Positions 24,724-34,274 of a DNA stretch of 64,000 nucleotides are shown in pieces (the stretch's first letter is position 1; the number at the start of each line of letters is the position of its first letter). The DNA is from Phycisphaerales bacterium. Lineage in GTDB: Bacteria > Planctomycetota > Phycisphaerae > Phycisphaerales > SM1A02. The notes beneath the pieces are model-generated. The model was not told where the DNA came from and did not search any database. It worked only from the letters and a program-made list of their open reading frames with translations. The position numbers and the translations under genes are program-made. The DNA lies in the NCBI GenBank assembly GCA_029242715.1, contig JAQWTL010000025.1:1-64000 (forward strand), in the 5' to 3' direction.

Positions 24724-27102
24724 ATGATTCGTATGACCATGTTCTTGTTGCTGATGTTGACTTTGTTGCTGTCCAGGGAATCCTTTGGGCAAGCACGGGG
24801 CAATGAAAGGCAGGCTTGGTATCTGCCGCCATGTCTGCAATCGGAACAAGATTGTTCAATTGATGATCTTGAACGAACATTGGCGGATGGCAGCTTCGTT
24901 CTGCCTGGTGATGGAGTATCGGTAACGTGCTCAAACGGCCAGGAGGCCGGTTGGCGATATGTTGATATTGGATCAGAGCGGCACAGTTTTGATGCGGAGC
25001 CAGGAAGTTGGCTGTACTTCTCCATTGAAGATCTTCCTGCTGGGCCAGCTTTCATTGATGTCTCCGGGCATCAGCGATTTTATGTCAACCGTGAGGCGCG
25101 ATCTTCCCGTCCACAGCAAGCGGGAATGATGAAGTTCCCTGTTGAGTTGCGAGCGGGAGACAACGAGATACTCGTCCATGTGAAGCAAGGGCCGGTCCTC
25201 CTCAAGGTCCAGCCGCTTGCTGAGACGGATGAGACAGTCCGTTTTCTTCAATATGATCGGATTGTTCCCTGGCTTGATGATCTCCAGAACGTGGATGTGG
25301 TCGCATCATTGCTTCTTGTCAATGCTGGCGAACCACTTCATGACTTGCGTGTAGCGACAAGAACCCGATTTGAGCCGATGGTCGAGTGGGCGGATTACCC
25401 GGACGATGCCGTTCCAGGGGTATGGGAGTACGAGTCCATCGATTCCATTCCTGGATGGTCCATGACCAAGATGCCGCTCCGGATCGTTGGGCCACCTCCG
25501 CACAAGCGTTCTGGTTTTCCCTATCCGGTTGACGTCCAGTTGCAGCGTGCTTCCGATGGAGAAGTCATTGCTTCGACTGTTTTCAACATGTCTACTCGAA
25601 ACGTAGGCAATCATGAACTACGAACATGGATTGATGATCTTGGGACGGTTCAGTCCTGCATGGTGTTGCCTCCAGTGGCAGAGAAGGCAGGATCAAGGCC
25701 CACGATCGTGGCGATGCCCTCGGTCCTCAGGAGCATGCATCAGACGGTCTATGCCTATGAGGAAGGCCCTGATGAATTGATCATCGTGCCCAGCACTCGC
25801 CGGATCGGTCTGGGTGGTACCAGCATGGGGCGAGCGAATGTGGATGGAGCCATGGCGCATGTTTGCAAACTTCATCCGACGGATGATCAACGGATCGCGA
25901 TCAATGGATTTGCTGACGCTGGGTTGGATGCGTGGAACATGACCTTGAGGCGACCGGGCGTGTTCACAGGGGTGGTTCCCATAGGAACAGATGTCCAGGT
26001 CATGGAGGACACTCCACTCTGGTCCAATCTGGATGATGTCGACGTGATCTTCCGTCATGGTTTGAAGGATGAAACCGTTGATCCTGGACTCGGCGATCGG
26101 ATTGAACGTGGCCGACGGGATTGTCAGAGTCGGACGCGAATCGATATTCAGCCGGAGTTTGGCCGTTGGTGGGGTGCCACGACGATTTCAGACGCGTCCT
26201 TGGCGGAGTTTCTCTTCGATGAGTCAAGGGAAGGTCCCGACACTTCGGTTATTGAGCTTGTTCAGGATCATGCAACCGAGCCACATGCTGACCATTGGGC
26301 TGTGATCCACCAGCGTGTTGATGTTGCGCGCCCAGCTCGACTCAAGGCTGCCCATGACGAAGGTCGTGCCATGATCCAGACTGAGAATGTCAGGCAACTG
26401 CTTCTGCGAGGTGAGCCTCTTGAGGCAAGAGGATCCCTGGATATTGAAATCGATGGAACATCGCTATCGATTGATTCCGATGTCGGTGAGGTCTGTCTGC
26501 AACAGGATGCAGGCGGGTGGCAGTTTGCCGAGGGTTGTGATCCTTCTGGCAAGAGCCATCTTCGGAGTCATTACGAACATCTCTTCAGCAGGCCACTGCT
26601 CATGGTTCATGGCACTGGTGGCGGCGAAGCCGTTGCACGCGGCAACTGGGCCAAGGCAAGATTCGATGCCGAGCAATTCTGGAGCATGGCAGATGGTGCC
26701 GTTCGTATCGTGTCGGATAAGGAACTGGCTCCTGGGATGCTCGATGGAGTCAACGTGATTCTGTACGGGAACGCTGATACGAACTCGGCCTGGATCGACT
26801 TGATGCCGGACTGCCCGATCAGGGTCCGCACGGGGTCTGTACAGGTTGCTGATCAGACCTGGGAGGGCGACGACCTGGTTGCCATGTTCATGAGGCCACT
26901 GCCTGGCGACCGGCAAGGGCTTGTTGTCGCCATGGGTACTTCAGGAGTACCTGCTTGCCACCTTGCCCAGCACTTGTTGGTCACGGATCCAGCAGCGACA
27001 TTCCCGGATTGGATGATCATGAATCCGTCCACCCTGGGGCAGGCTCCCTTGATGTCGGGTGAGTTTGATCGAAGTTGGGCGATGGCACCTCTGGCAGAGT
27101 AG
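24724..27102 (+). CDS. Secreted alpha/beta-hydrolase-like protein lacking the nucleophile Ser
   Basis: 792 aa. Signal peptide MIRMTMFLLLMLTLLLSRES. The N-terminal half is beta-rich (IDVSGHQRFYVN, ELRAGDNEILVHV). Residues ~366-450 look like a prolyl-oligopeptidase/esterase core: IAINGFADAGLDAWNMTLRRPGVFTGVVPIG aligns with the usual GLSMGG..W..A..P..F nucleophile elbow, but the Ser is Ala397. RHGLKDETVDP (444-454) matches the acid-bearing loop. The C-terminal part (VHGTGGGEAVARGN, VILYGNADTNSAWIDLMPDCPI) resembles that of planctomycete S9-like secreted peptidases. Probably catalytically dead, or it uses another residue. Followed by a nested terminator hairpin. Confidence 0.75.
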   Translation: MIRMTMFLLLMLTLLLSRESFGQARGNERQAWYLPPCLQSEQDCSIDDLERTLADGSFVLPGDGVSVTCSNGQEAGWRYVDIGSERHSFDAEPGSWLYFSIEDLPAGPAFIDVSGHQRFYVNREARSSRPQQAGMMKFPVELRAGDNEILVHVKQGPVLLKVQPLAETDETVRFLQYDRIVPWLDDLQNVDVVASLLLVNAGEPLHDLRVATRTRFEPMVEWADYPDDAVPGVWEYESIDSIPGWSMTKMPLRIVGPPPHKRSGFPYPVDVQLQRASDGEVIASTVFNMSTRNVGNHELRTWIDDLGTVQSCMVLPPVAEKAGSRPTIVAMPSVLRSMHQTVYAYEEGPDELIIVPSTRRIGLGGTSMGRANVDGAMAHVCKLHPTDDQRIAINGFADAGLDAWNMTLRRPGVFTGVVPIGTDVQVMEDTPLWSNLDDVDVIFRHGLKDETVDPGLGDRIERGRRDCQSRTRIDIQPEFGRWWGATTISDASLAEFLFDESREGPDTSVIELVQDHATEPHADHWAVIHQRVDVARPARLKAAHDEGRAMIQTENVRQLLLRGEPLEARGSLDIEIDGTSLSIDSDVGEVCLQQDAGGWQFAEGCDPSGKSHLRSHYEHLFSRPLLMVHGTGGGEAVARGNWAKARFDAEQFWSMADGAVRIVSDKELAPGMLDGVNVILYGNADTNSAWIDLMPDCPIRVRTGSVQVADQTWEGDDLVAMFMRPLPGDRQGLVVAMGTSGVPACHLAQHLLVTDPAATFPDWMIMNPSTLGQAPLMSGEFDRSWAMAPLAE

Positions 27103-27125
27103 CGCCCCCAGGGCTTCAGATGAAT

Positions 27126-27179
27126 CCTTTCAGATACGGCAGTTCATTTTGAGCTGCCGTATCCTTTTATTCTGAAAGG
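27126..27179 (+). terminator. Nested hairpin terminator
   Basis: Inner 10-bp stem GATACGGCAG (27133-27142) / CTGCCGTATC (27154-27163) followed by CTTTTATT. An outer 9-bp stem CCTTTCAGA (27126-27134) / TCTGAAAGG (27171-27179) encloses it, overlapping the inner arm by two bases. The inner stem plus U-rich tail would end the upstream gene 24-60 nt after its stop. Confidence 0.7.
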
Positions 27180-27520
27180 ACTTATAAAAAAACAGCAAAC
27201 TACCCAAGCAGCCCTTCTTAACAAAGCGGCGCCAGATAACCAAGCTTGCGTGAATTTGACATGTAGACCATGTATGTAGCAAGACGCTCGGGAGGCTTGC
27301 AAAGGAGGCTTGTGGGCCTGATCGGTCCGGCTATCTATACGTAAGGCAATTCATTGCACGGAAAATGCCACTATCAATGTCCTTGTACACATGGGTTTAT
27401 GTCGATTTAGAGATTGAAGCCCTTTCCTTAAACTGGTAACACAGGCAACTTGAAGCGCTTGGCAGGAGTGCCGGGCATCCGTTGATTGCGTTGAGATTTA
27501 CTTGTTTAAGGGGCGATGGC
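27180..27520. other. Upstream region of the first beta-helix/dockerin gene
   Basis: No gene. AT-richer than its neighbours. TTGACA occurs at 27257-27262 but without a matching -10 at 16-18 bp. A long 5' leader is likely, as for the paralogue at 29774. Confidence 0.4.
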
Positions 27521-28975
27521 GTGGTGGGGCGATTAGGAAGAGCATGGAGTCTGATGCTGTTGGCTGGTCTGACCAGTCTGGCGGTTGCCGAGGAGCCTGA
27601 TCCAAATCCAGCTCCTCAGCCTGATGGTACGAACGTCTGGTACGTCGGTAACAACACCCAGTACCCGGTCATCCAGGAGGTTCTGGATGCCTGTGGCGAT
27701 GGGGATGAAATCGTTGTTGCTGAGGGTCTCTATGTCGAGAGTCTCAACATCATTCGAAACGATGTGACCTTGCGTCCCTGGTGTCTACCAGCCGGTGGCG
27801 GTGTTCCTGTACCGCACTGGGCCAATGTGACCTTCTGGAACCCTACTGAGGGTTTTAACAACGCCAATGGATATGCCATCCGAATGACGGGTGGCAACAA
27901 TACCTACGTGGGTCGACCACGTCAGGTTACAGAACTGAGTAACAGCTTCTATTACGCCCCCACGGAGGTACAACCAGGTGAATTCAATCCGGTTGGTCCA
28001 GCTGTTGACGTTGCAATCATTGCACAAGTTACAGATGGCTTCTTGAATCGTAGGGCGATGACATTCTGGAGTCGATCCATCAATAACGTTGCCGTCTATT
28101 CGACCAATGGCGAGGGCACGTTCCAGGACTGCGACATCACCTCAGAAAACGGTTTCGGTGGCGGTGCTATTCTGACCGGCGATGCCAATACGACTCAGTT
28201 CGTGAATTGCAACTTCAATTCAACATTCGCAACTGGTAATCCTTTGAAACTGTCAGATGGCACATTTGGTCCCGAGGTAAATGTCGTGACCATCACGGGT
28301 GGTGCGCCACAGTTCATGGAATGCGAATTCACGAATAACCAGGCAGGAACCTTTGGAATCATCTATGACATGGATAGTCGATCTCATTGGGATCAATGCA
28401 AGTTCATCGGCAATGTCTGCCCTGCATCAAACGGCACCTATACCGCGATCAGAAGCACTCCAACCTTCATGAGATCAACGTTTCTCGCGAATTCTTCTTT
28501 GCGTGGCACGGTCTACTGGGACGCTACGGACGTGACAGGTCCTGACATGATGAACTTCAACAACTGCAACTTTGAGAACTGCATCACGGCCGACTTGATG
28601 TATGGCGGTGCTGTGATGGTTGATTGCGATGACTGTGCAGGTAATGCACCGTTGGTAACGCTGTCCCAGTGCGGCTTCCGTGGCAACCAGGGACGACCCA
28701 ACAGCACAGGATGGGATCAGTACGATATTTGGTCGCCCTATTTTCCCAAGTTCCGAATAGGTTCAGATCTCGACCTGACCAAGGTTGTGGTAATCACAGA
28801 CATGGATGCTGTCATTCCAGGTGATGTCAATGGTGACGGCCAGGTTGATACAGATGATATTGAGTCGCTCCATGCTGCTCTGGGCACCTGTCGGTATGAC
28901 GGTGATTACAACGGTGAGATCACGATTGATGATCTACTGGGCGTACTCGCGTCATACGGTAGTCCTTGCCAGTGA
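27521..28975 (+). CDS. Secreted beta-helix protein with dockerin-like C-terminus (paralogue 1)
   Basis: 484 aa from GTG 27521, which has AAGGGG 7 nt upstream; a TTG at 27482 is the longer alternative. Signal peptide RAWSLMLLAGLTSLAVAEE. The mature part starts PDPNPAPQPDGTNVWYVGNN. QYPVIQEVLDACGDGDEIVVAEGLYVE is the entry to a right-handed parallel beta-helix (pectate-lyase-like fold), followed by Asn-ladder turns with many Cys (FQDCDITSENGFGGGAI, FVNCNFNSTFATGN, FMECEFTNNQAG). The last ~60 residues hold two calcium loops, DVNGDGQVDTDDIESLHAALG and DYNGEITIDDLLGVLASYG. About 60% identical by eye to the protein at 29774. No catalytic residues recognisable; a structural or binding surface protein is inferred. 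Confidence 0.85.
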   Translation: MVGRLGRAWSLMLLAGLTSLAVAEEPDPNPAPQPDGTNVWYVGNNTQYPVIQEVLDACGDGDEIVVAEGLYVESLNIIRNDVTLRPWCLPAGGGVPVPHWANVTFWNPTEGFNNANGYAIRMTGGNNTYVGRPRQVTELSNSFYYAPTEVQPGEFNPVGPAVDVAIIAQVTDGFLNRRAMTFWSRSINNVAVYSTNGEGTFQDCDITSENGFGGGAILTGDANTTQFVNCNFNSTFATGNPLKLSDGTFGPEVNVVTITGGAPQFMECEFTNNQAGTFGIIYDMDSRSHWDQCKFIGNVCPASNGTYTAIRSTPTFMRSTFLANSSLRGTVYWDATDVTGPDMMNFNNCNFENCITADLMYGGAVMVDCDDCAGNAPLVTLSQCGFRGNQGRPNSTGWDQYDIWSPYFPKFRIGSDLDLTKVVVITDMDAVIPGDVNGDGQVDTDDIESLHAALGTCRYDGDYNGEITIDDLLGVLASYGSPCQ

Positions 28976-29295
28976 TCCTGGCTGTGTGCCGGGTCCTGCG
29001 CTGAATTCAATCCAAAGTCCGTAGACAGGCCTGTACTCCTCTTGAGGTGGCTGCATTGTGCGATCGAACTCGAATGGCATAGTTGCCTGTTGGGCTCCTG
29101 TATTTCCCGAATGGTGTGCCTCACCAGGTCCTCATCAGGTCCTTGCCAAGTCATCACGAAATCATGGTGTCTTAAGCAAGACCCACCGCCTATATCCAGC
29201 GGCTTTTCGGGGTGCACGGCCAAGCCTCTATCCGTGTGTTGCATATTGCTTTAACACAGGCACTTACGGACGTTCCAGGCAGATCCGAATACTAT

Positions 29296-29323
29296 TTGAA
29301 CCGATTTCATGGAATCTTATAAG
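29296..29323 (+). promoter_or_regulatory. Candidate sigma70-type promoter
   Basis: TTGAAC (29296-29301), 16-bp spacer, TATAAG (29318-29323). Good -10, weaker -35. It would give a ~450-nt 5' leader to the gene at 29774. Pattern match only. Confidence 0.3.
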
Positions 29324-29565
29324 TTGATATCTGATAACGACTTATGGGCTATTTTCAAACTCTTCTTGTACTTGTCTACATGTGCTCATGCTCCTGCCCT
29401 TGCTGTGCAACTTCACCAACTTGCCAAGGCAAGCAAAGCCGCGTGTCTTAAACCTTTTCATTGGCTTCAACGTTACCGCTGCATAGCGTCAATGAATGGT
29501 TATTGGCAGCTCAATTGCCTTGTGAATCACACTGTCCTTGCCACCTATTCATACCAGAGACTTAT

Positions 29566-29589
29566 CGTCGTAAGTCTCTTCTTCACAAG
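29566..29589 (+). repeat. Perfect inverted repeat in the leader of the gene at 29774
   Basis: AGAGACTTA / TAAGTCTCT with a 6-nt centre (TCGTCG), ~185 nt upstream of the start codon. It could be an operator or an mRNA-stabilising hairpin. No U-tract follows, so it is not a terminator. Confidence 0.5.
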
Positions 29590-29773
29590 TGGATGTGTGA
29601 TGTAAATAGTCTTGCGAATGGATGTTTGGCCGGTTATTTATGACTCTTTGTATTTGGGGGGGGAAGCGTGTTCCCTCCGAGTTCTGAGTCGCTGAGACCA
29701 GCCGCGGTGGTTGGCTTGGCAATCACGAGCAAGTGGGTGATTCAGTTTGAGCACCCCGAGAGGAGAACGAGGA

Positions 29774-31258
29774 ATGAATATCGTTAAAACAACCGCCGCC
29801 ATTGCGATCTTCGCATGTGCAGGCACCGTCATGGGTGAGCAGCCGGATCCAAATCCGCGTCCAAACGCCGATGGCACAAGCACCTGGTACGTCGGAAACA
29901 ACACCCAGTACCCAGTCATTCAGAACGTCCTGAACGCCTGCGCTGATGGTGATGAAATCGTCGTGACCGCAGGCCTCTACGTTGAGAGCCTGGAGATCAC
30001 TCGAAACGACGTCACCCTTCGTCCTGCCGCACTTGGTACTCAGAGTACCGCAGCATGGGCTGATGTCACTTTCTGGAACCCGACCGAAGGTTTCAACAAT
30101 GCCAATGGTTATGCCATCCGCATGACCGGTGGCAACAACACCTATGTAGGTCGTCCCCGCCAGATCGAGCAGTTGGCAAACGGTCTTGAGGTTCCAAACT
30201 CAGTTCCTGTCCTGAACAACACAAACCAGGATCCCGACTCATGGACAGAGCAGCAGACCCAAACGCCAGCGCAGGTCAGCACTGGCAGCGGCGACGTTGC
30301 TCTTACGTTCTGGAGTCGCTCCATTGATAACGTCGCTGTGTACTCCACAGACGGCACTGGTACTTTCGAAGACTGCTACATCACCTCCTCCAACGGTTTC
30401 GGTGGTGGTATCATCTGCTCCGGTTCTGCCAACACGACCCAGTTCGTTGGTTGCAACGTGAACAGCACATTCGCAACAGGCAATGCTCTGGCACTCGCTG
30501 ACGGAAGCACTGGTCCTGCTTGTAACGTCGTCACCATCACTGGTGGTGCACCTCAGTTCATGGAATGCAGCATCAATGACAACATGGCTGGTTCAATCGG
30601 CATCGTCAATGATTCCGGTAGCTCAAGCCGCTGGGACATGTGCACGTTCCAAGCAAACATGGCCCCTGCATCCGAAGGCATGTACTCCTGCGGAAGCAGC
30701 ACGCCTGATTTCATGCGTTGCACTTTCAGTGGCAATACTTCCAATCTCGGTACAGTCTACTGGGATGCAACTGGCCAGGCTGGTCCTGACATGATGAACT
30801 TCAACCGCTGCAACTTCACTGACAATGACACTGCCAACAATGGTGGTGCTGGTCAGATGTATGGCGGCGTTGCTTATGTTCGTAATGCAACTGCTGGCGG
30901 CGCTCCACTGATCAGCTTCTCCGCTTGCGGTGCAGCTACGAACAACAGTGCTGCAGCTCCTGCTACATCAGCTGAATATGGTCTTATGCCTGGTGATATC
31001 GATTCTGGTTGGTTCCCACGCTATCGCATCGGCGATGACTTCCTTCTGGGTGACGCTACCGCATGGACGGCTATTCAGGGCACGCCTGGCACCAGCACTC
31101 CTGGTGACATGAACGGCGATGGCGCTGTCGACGCTTCAGATCTTGATGAGATGCACGGCGTCCTGGGTACCTGTCACTACGATGGCGACCTCAGCGGCAG
31201 CATCAACATCGAGGACCTCCTCGGTGTACTCTCGGTGTACGGCGGTACCTGCAACTGA
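29774..31258 (+). CDS. Secreted beta-helix protein with dockerin-like C-terminus (paralogue 2)
   Basis: 494 aa. ATG 29774 has the strong site GAGAGGAGAACGAGGA; the frame opens at 29747. Signal peptide MNIVKTTAAIAIFACAGTVMG. Same plan as the gene at 27521: WYVGNNTQYPVIQNVLNACADGDEIVV, right-handed beta-helix turns, then DMNGDGAVDASDLDEMHGVLG and DLSGSINIEDLLGVLSVYGG. Codon choice is strongly skewed (Asn almost always AAC; Gly GGT/GGC). With the excellent ribosome site, long leader and powerful terminator this suggests very high expression. A major cell-surface or extracellular-matrix protein is inferred. Enzyme activity not evident. Confidence 0.87.
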   Translation: MNIVKTTAAIAIFACAGTVMGEQPDPNPRPNADGTSTWYVGNNTQYPVIQNVLNACADGDEIVVTAGLYVESLEITRNDVTLRPAALGTQSTAAWADVTFWNPTEGFNNANGYAIRMTGGNNTYVGRPRQIEQLANGLEVPNSVPVLNNTNQDPDSWTEQQTQTPAQVSTGSGDVALTFWSRSIDNVAVYSTDGTGTFEDCYITSSNGFGGGIICSGSANTTQFVGCNVNSTFATGNALALADGSTGPACNVVTITGGAPQFMECSINDNMAGSIGIVNDSGSSSRWDMCTFQANMAPASEGMYSCGSSTPDFMRCTFSGNTSNLGTVYWDATGQAGPDMMNFNRCNFTDNDTANNGGAGQMYGGVAYVRNATAGGAPLISFSACGAATNNSAAAPATSAEYGLMPGDIDSGWFPRYRIGDDFLLGDATAWTAIQGTPGTSTPGDMNGDGAVDASDLDEMHGVLGTCHYDGDLSGSINIEDLLGVLSVYGGTCN

Positions 31259-31320
31259 TGTAGGTAACGGACGTTTACCGTTGCAACTTGATCTGTTGAT
31301 CACTTGTTGATTTTTCAGCT

Positions 31321-31358
31321 CCCCGACCCGTCTCCCCCGGCGGGTCGGGGGTTTTTTT
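31321..31358 (+). terminator. Strong rho-independent terminator
   Basis: 10-bp stem CCCCGACCCG (31321-31330) / CGGGTCGGGG (31341-31350), then G and seven T. It lies 63 nt past the stop of the beta-helix gene. Confidence 0.92.
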
Positions 31359-31501
31359 GAGGACTTGTCCTACGGTCATGTTCCAGGCCTCAGTCTTCTG
31401 AAATGTTCCATATAGATCGTGAACTTGGTTCAATGAATTGCTAGGCTGGTAGGGTTCCGCGGTGCATCCTGAGGCATTACGGACGCAAGGAGTGGTGGGG
31501 C

Positions 31502-34252
31502 ATGCGTGTCGATACATACCATTTCATGACTGCTCTCTTGATGACGCTGGTAGCGCCATTGGTAGTTGCTGATGTACTGCATCCGGCATTACTCGAGCCC
31601 ACTGAAACAGCCTGGTATCAGAGAACGCGAGCAGAGTCATCACTCGGGATCGAATCCTCGGTGGTTTGTGTGCAGCTTCAGCCGGGTGTTCCATTGGAGG
31701 CCGGTGAGAATCTGCTGAGTGCTTGGGGCGGCCTGGTGTACAGCCGTCTTGAGTCGCTCCAGGCCCTCGTTGCAGAGCTTCCAAGGGCTCAATTGGGAAC
31801 ACTGGCCCAGATGCCCTTGATCAGGTGGATTGAGCCTGTGCTTCCTCCCATGCAGCCAACTGCAGACGGTATGCGGATCTGTTCGGATATTGACCTTGTT
31901 CAGGGGCCACCCTGGTCTCTGGATGGCAGTGGTGTCAGGCTTGGCTTGATTGAAGTTGAGCTTCCCAGCAATACGCACGCGGATCTGGCTGGTCGGGTCC
32001 AGCACCAGACAAGCGGTTCAGTTGGCGGGCACCCCACGCATGTGGCCGGCATCATGGCCGGTGACGGTTCTGCCAGTAGCGGGCTCTACCGCGGTGTCGC
32101 CCCTGGTGCCATTGTGGATGCGCATGTCATCGGAAGTTTGCAGGAGTATCTTTTCTTCACCGATCCTGGCACGCTGGAATCCATTTATTCGAATCAGCAG
32201 GCGATGGGTGGAGTGGCGGCATTCAATCAATCCATGGGTATCAACGTCGGAGCGAATGATTATCCCTGCTGGCTTCTTGGTGATTACGGGCTGACATCCG
32301 CCTTGTTGGATGAACTTGTACGTGGTTCCCTGGGAGAGCCTGTTATCAGCGTGTGGTCTGCCGGGAATGAACGCGCATACGACCAATGTACGAACGACTA
32401 CGGGACGGTGGCATCGCCCGCGTGTGCCAAGAACATTCTCACAGTTGGGGCTGTGTACAGCGATACCTCCAATACAACCTGGTTCAGCAGTTGGGGGCCT
32501 ACTGATGACGGACGTATCAAACCGGACCTGGTAACAGCAGGCAGCCAGATTGGCGGGGATAACGGCATTACGTCCTGTGCACACAGTAGTGGCTACGAAA
32601 TACGATCAGGTACATCCATGGCGGCGCCTGTGGTGACCGGTGTTGTCGGTCTCATGCAACAAGCCTGGAATGAACTGGCCAATGATGGCGTATCACCGCT
32701 GCCTTCCAGTTATCGTGCCATTCTGTGTCATACAGCAGAGGACCGATGGAACATCGGACCGGATTACCGAACGGGTTGGGGCCTGGTCAACGCCGAGCGT
32801 GCTGTCAGCAAGATGTCGGAGCGAACTTGGCAGGAGCGAGTGATTGCTTCCGGAGATGTTCTCGTCATGCCATTTGAAGTGACGGATACAACATCGCCGC
32901 TTCGGATCACCATTGCCTGGGATGATGTGGCTGCTCAACCCGGAAACAATGCAGGACTCGTCAATGATCTTGATCTCGTGCTGCAGTCTCCAGAGGGTAC
33001 ATTCCATTATCCCTGGACTCTTGATCCAGCGAATCCAGACTTGCCTGCTCTACGCAATTCTGCTGATCGTGAGAACCCGATTGAACAGGTTCAAGTCGAT
33101 CTTCCTCTGCCAGGAATGTGGAACGCCATCATTGCTACGTCCCCGCTTCAAGGAGATGGCCAGCAGGTATTCAGTCTTGTCAGCGATCCGCCGCTTCCCA
33201 TCACGATCCTTCAGATGGGAACATTGCCTGAGTACATTCCACTTGACGGAAATCTGGACGTCCTTGTTCAGGCAGAAACGCTCGGGGAAGAGGTTATTCC
33301 AGGAACGGCACAGCTCAACTACAAGATCGATGATGGTGAGTTCCAGTCCGTTCCACTGATCCTCGAAAACAATGACTGGTACCGGGCGGAGTTGATGGAT
33401 CTACCCTGTGGTTCAGATGTATCGTTCTTTGCCCAACTGGAATCAACGATTTCAGGAACTCATGCCTTGCCTGCCGGTGCTGCTGCTGATCCCTTTGTTC
33501 TTCAGGTTGGCCCATCACTCAGCACGGTATTCATGGATTCCTTCGAAACGGATCAGGGATGGATCTCCAGTGGAAGTGCGACCGGCGGACATTGGGTTCG
33601 AGAAGTACCGTCTGGACAATGCCTTTGGGGTGGAGCGCCAGGCGGTGATGCAGAGCCAGATTCAACCAAGTGCATGATCACGGGTGTGGATCACGATCTC
33701 AGTTGCAACAACGTTGATAACGGCTGTGTCGAATTGATATCCCCGGCATTGCCAGCAGCAGGATCCAATGTCGTCTTGAGCTATTCCAGATACTTTGCAA
33801 GTCCGAATGAAAACTGGCCCTACGATGATGACTCGCTCCAGGTTTCCTTTTCGGTTGATGATGGGAATTCATGGCATGTCCTCGAGACGGCAACGCAGGG
33901 TGATGATACGGCTGGTCAGTGGGTTGCCAGTACCTGGGTCATGGACGACATCGAGCACTTCGTGCCGACGGACTCTCTGGTGGTGAAGTTCGTGGCGTGT
34001 GACACATCGACTCCCACGCGAGTGGAAGCGGCCATTGATGCGGTTCGCATCGAGCAGAGTCCTTGCAGTGGCATTGAACCCGTGTGTCCAGCGGACATCG
34101 TCGGCAACGATGGCGTCGTCGACATCAAGGATCTGCTGAGGATGCTGGCCGGTTTCGGGCTGGATGATCCTTTATGTGATCTTGATAATGACGGCGATGT
34201 CGATATCGAGGATCTGCTGAGCCTCATCAATGCTTGGGGCCAGTGCAGCTGA
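31502..34252 (+). CDS. Secreted subtilisin-family (S8) protease with dockerin-like C-terminus
   Basis: 916 aa. AAGGAG lies 10 nt before ATG 31502; signal peptide ends near LVVADV. A propeptide-like region runs to ~120. S8 domain ~140-430: His177 in GGHPTHVAGIMAG (usual HGTHVAG), oxyanion Asn289 in SVWSAGNE, nucleophile Ser372 in SGTSMAAPVVTG. The first triad strand reads GLIEVELP, so Glu151 stands at the catalytic Asp position (usual V-I-D-T/S-G). Then come a P/jelly-roll-like domain (LRITIAWDDVAAQPG.., LVNDLDLVLQSPEG), further beta domains, and the C-terminal pair DIVGNDGVVDIKDLLRMLAGFG / DLDNDGDVDIEDLLSLINAWGQCS. Could process surface proteins of this island; whether the Glu supports activity is open. 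Confidence 0.9.
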   Translation: MRVDTYHFMTALLMTLVAPLVVADVLHPALLEPTETAWYQRTRAESSLGIESSVVCVQLQPGVPLEAGENLLSAWGGLVYSRLESLQALVAELPRAQLGTLAQMPLIRWIEPVLPPMQPTADGMRICSDIDLVQGPPWSLDGSGVRLGLIEVELPSNTHADLAGRVQHQTSGSVGGHPTHVAGIMAGDGSASSGLYRGVAPGAIVDAHVIGSLQEYLFFTDPGTLESIYSNQQAMGGVAAFNQSMGINVGANDYPCWLLGDYGLTSALLDELVRGSLGEPVISVWSAGNERAYDQCTNDYGTVASPACAKNILTVGAVYSDTSNTTWFSSWGPTDDGRIKPDLVTAGSQIGGDNGITSCAHSSGYEIRSGTSMAAPVVTGVVGLMQQAWNELANDGVSPLPSSYRAILCHTAEDRWNIGPDYRTGWGLVNAERAVSKMSERTWQERVIASGDVLVMPFEVTDTTSPLRITIAWDDVAAQPGNNAGLVNDLDLVLQSPEGTFHYPWTLDPANPDLPALRNSADRENPIEQVQVDLPLPGMWNAIIATSPLQGDGQQVFSLVSDPPLPITILQMGTLPEYIPLDGNLDVLVQAETLGEEVIPGTAQLNYKIDDGEFQSVPLILENNDWYRAELMDLPCGSDVSFFAQLESTISGTHALPAGAAADPFVLQVGPSLSTVFMDSFETDQGWISSGSATGGHWVREVPSGQCLWGGAPGGDAEPDSTKCMITGVDHDLSCNNVDNGCVELISPALPAAGSNVVLSYSRYFASPNENWPYDDDSLQVSFSVDDGNSWHVLETATQGDDTAGQWVASTWVMDDIEHFVPTDSLVVKFVACDTSTPTRVEAAIDAVRIEQSPCSGIEPVCPADIVGNDGVVDIKDLLRMLAGFGLDDPLCDLDNDGDVDIEDLLSLINAWGQCS

Positions 34253-34274
34253 TTTCACGGTGGCATGAGCCGAA

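Larger units (their letters stand above)
28976..29773. other. 798-bp spacer and leader region between the two beta-helix paralogues
   Basis: Only small ORFs without ribosome sites. It holds a sigma70-like candidate promoter at 29296-29323 and a 9-bp perfect inverted repeat at 29566-29589, both upstream of the highly expressed-looking gene at 29774. No clear terminator follows the upstream paralogue. Confidence 0.45.
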
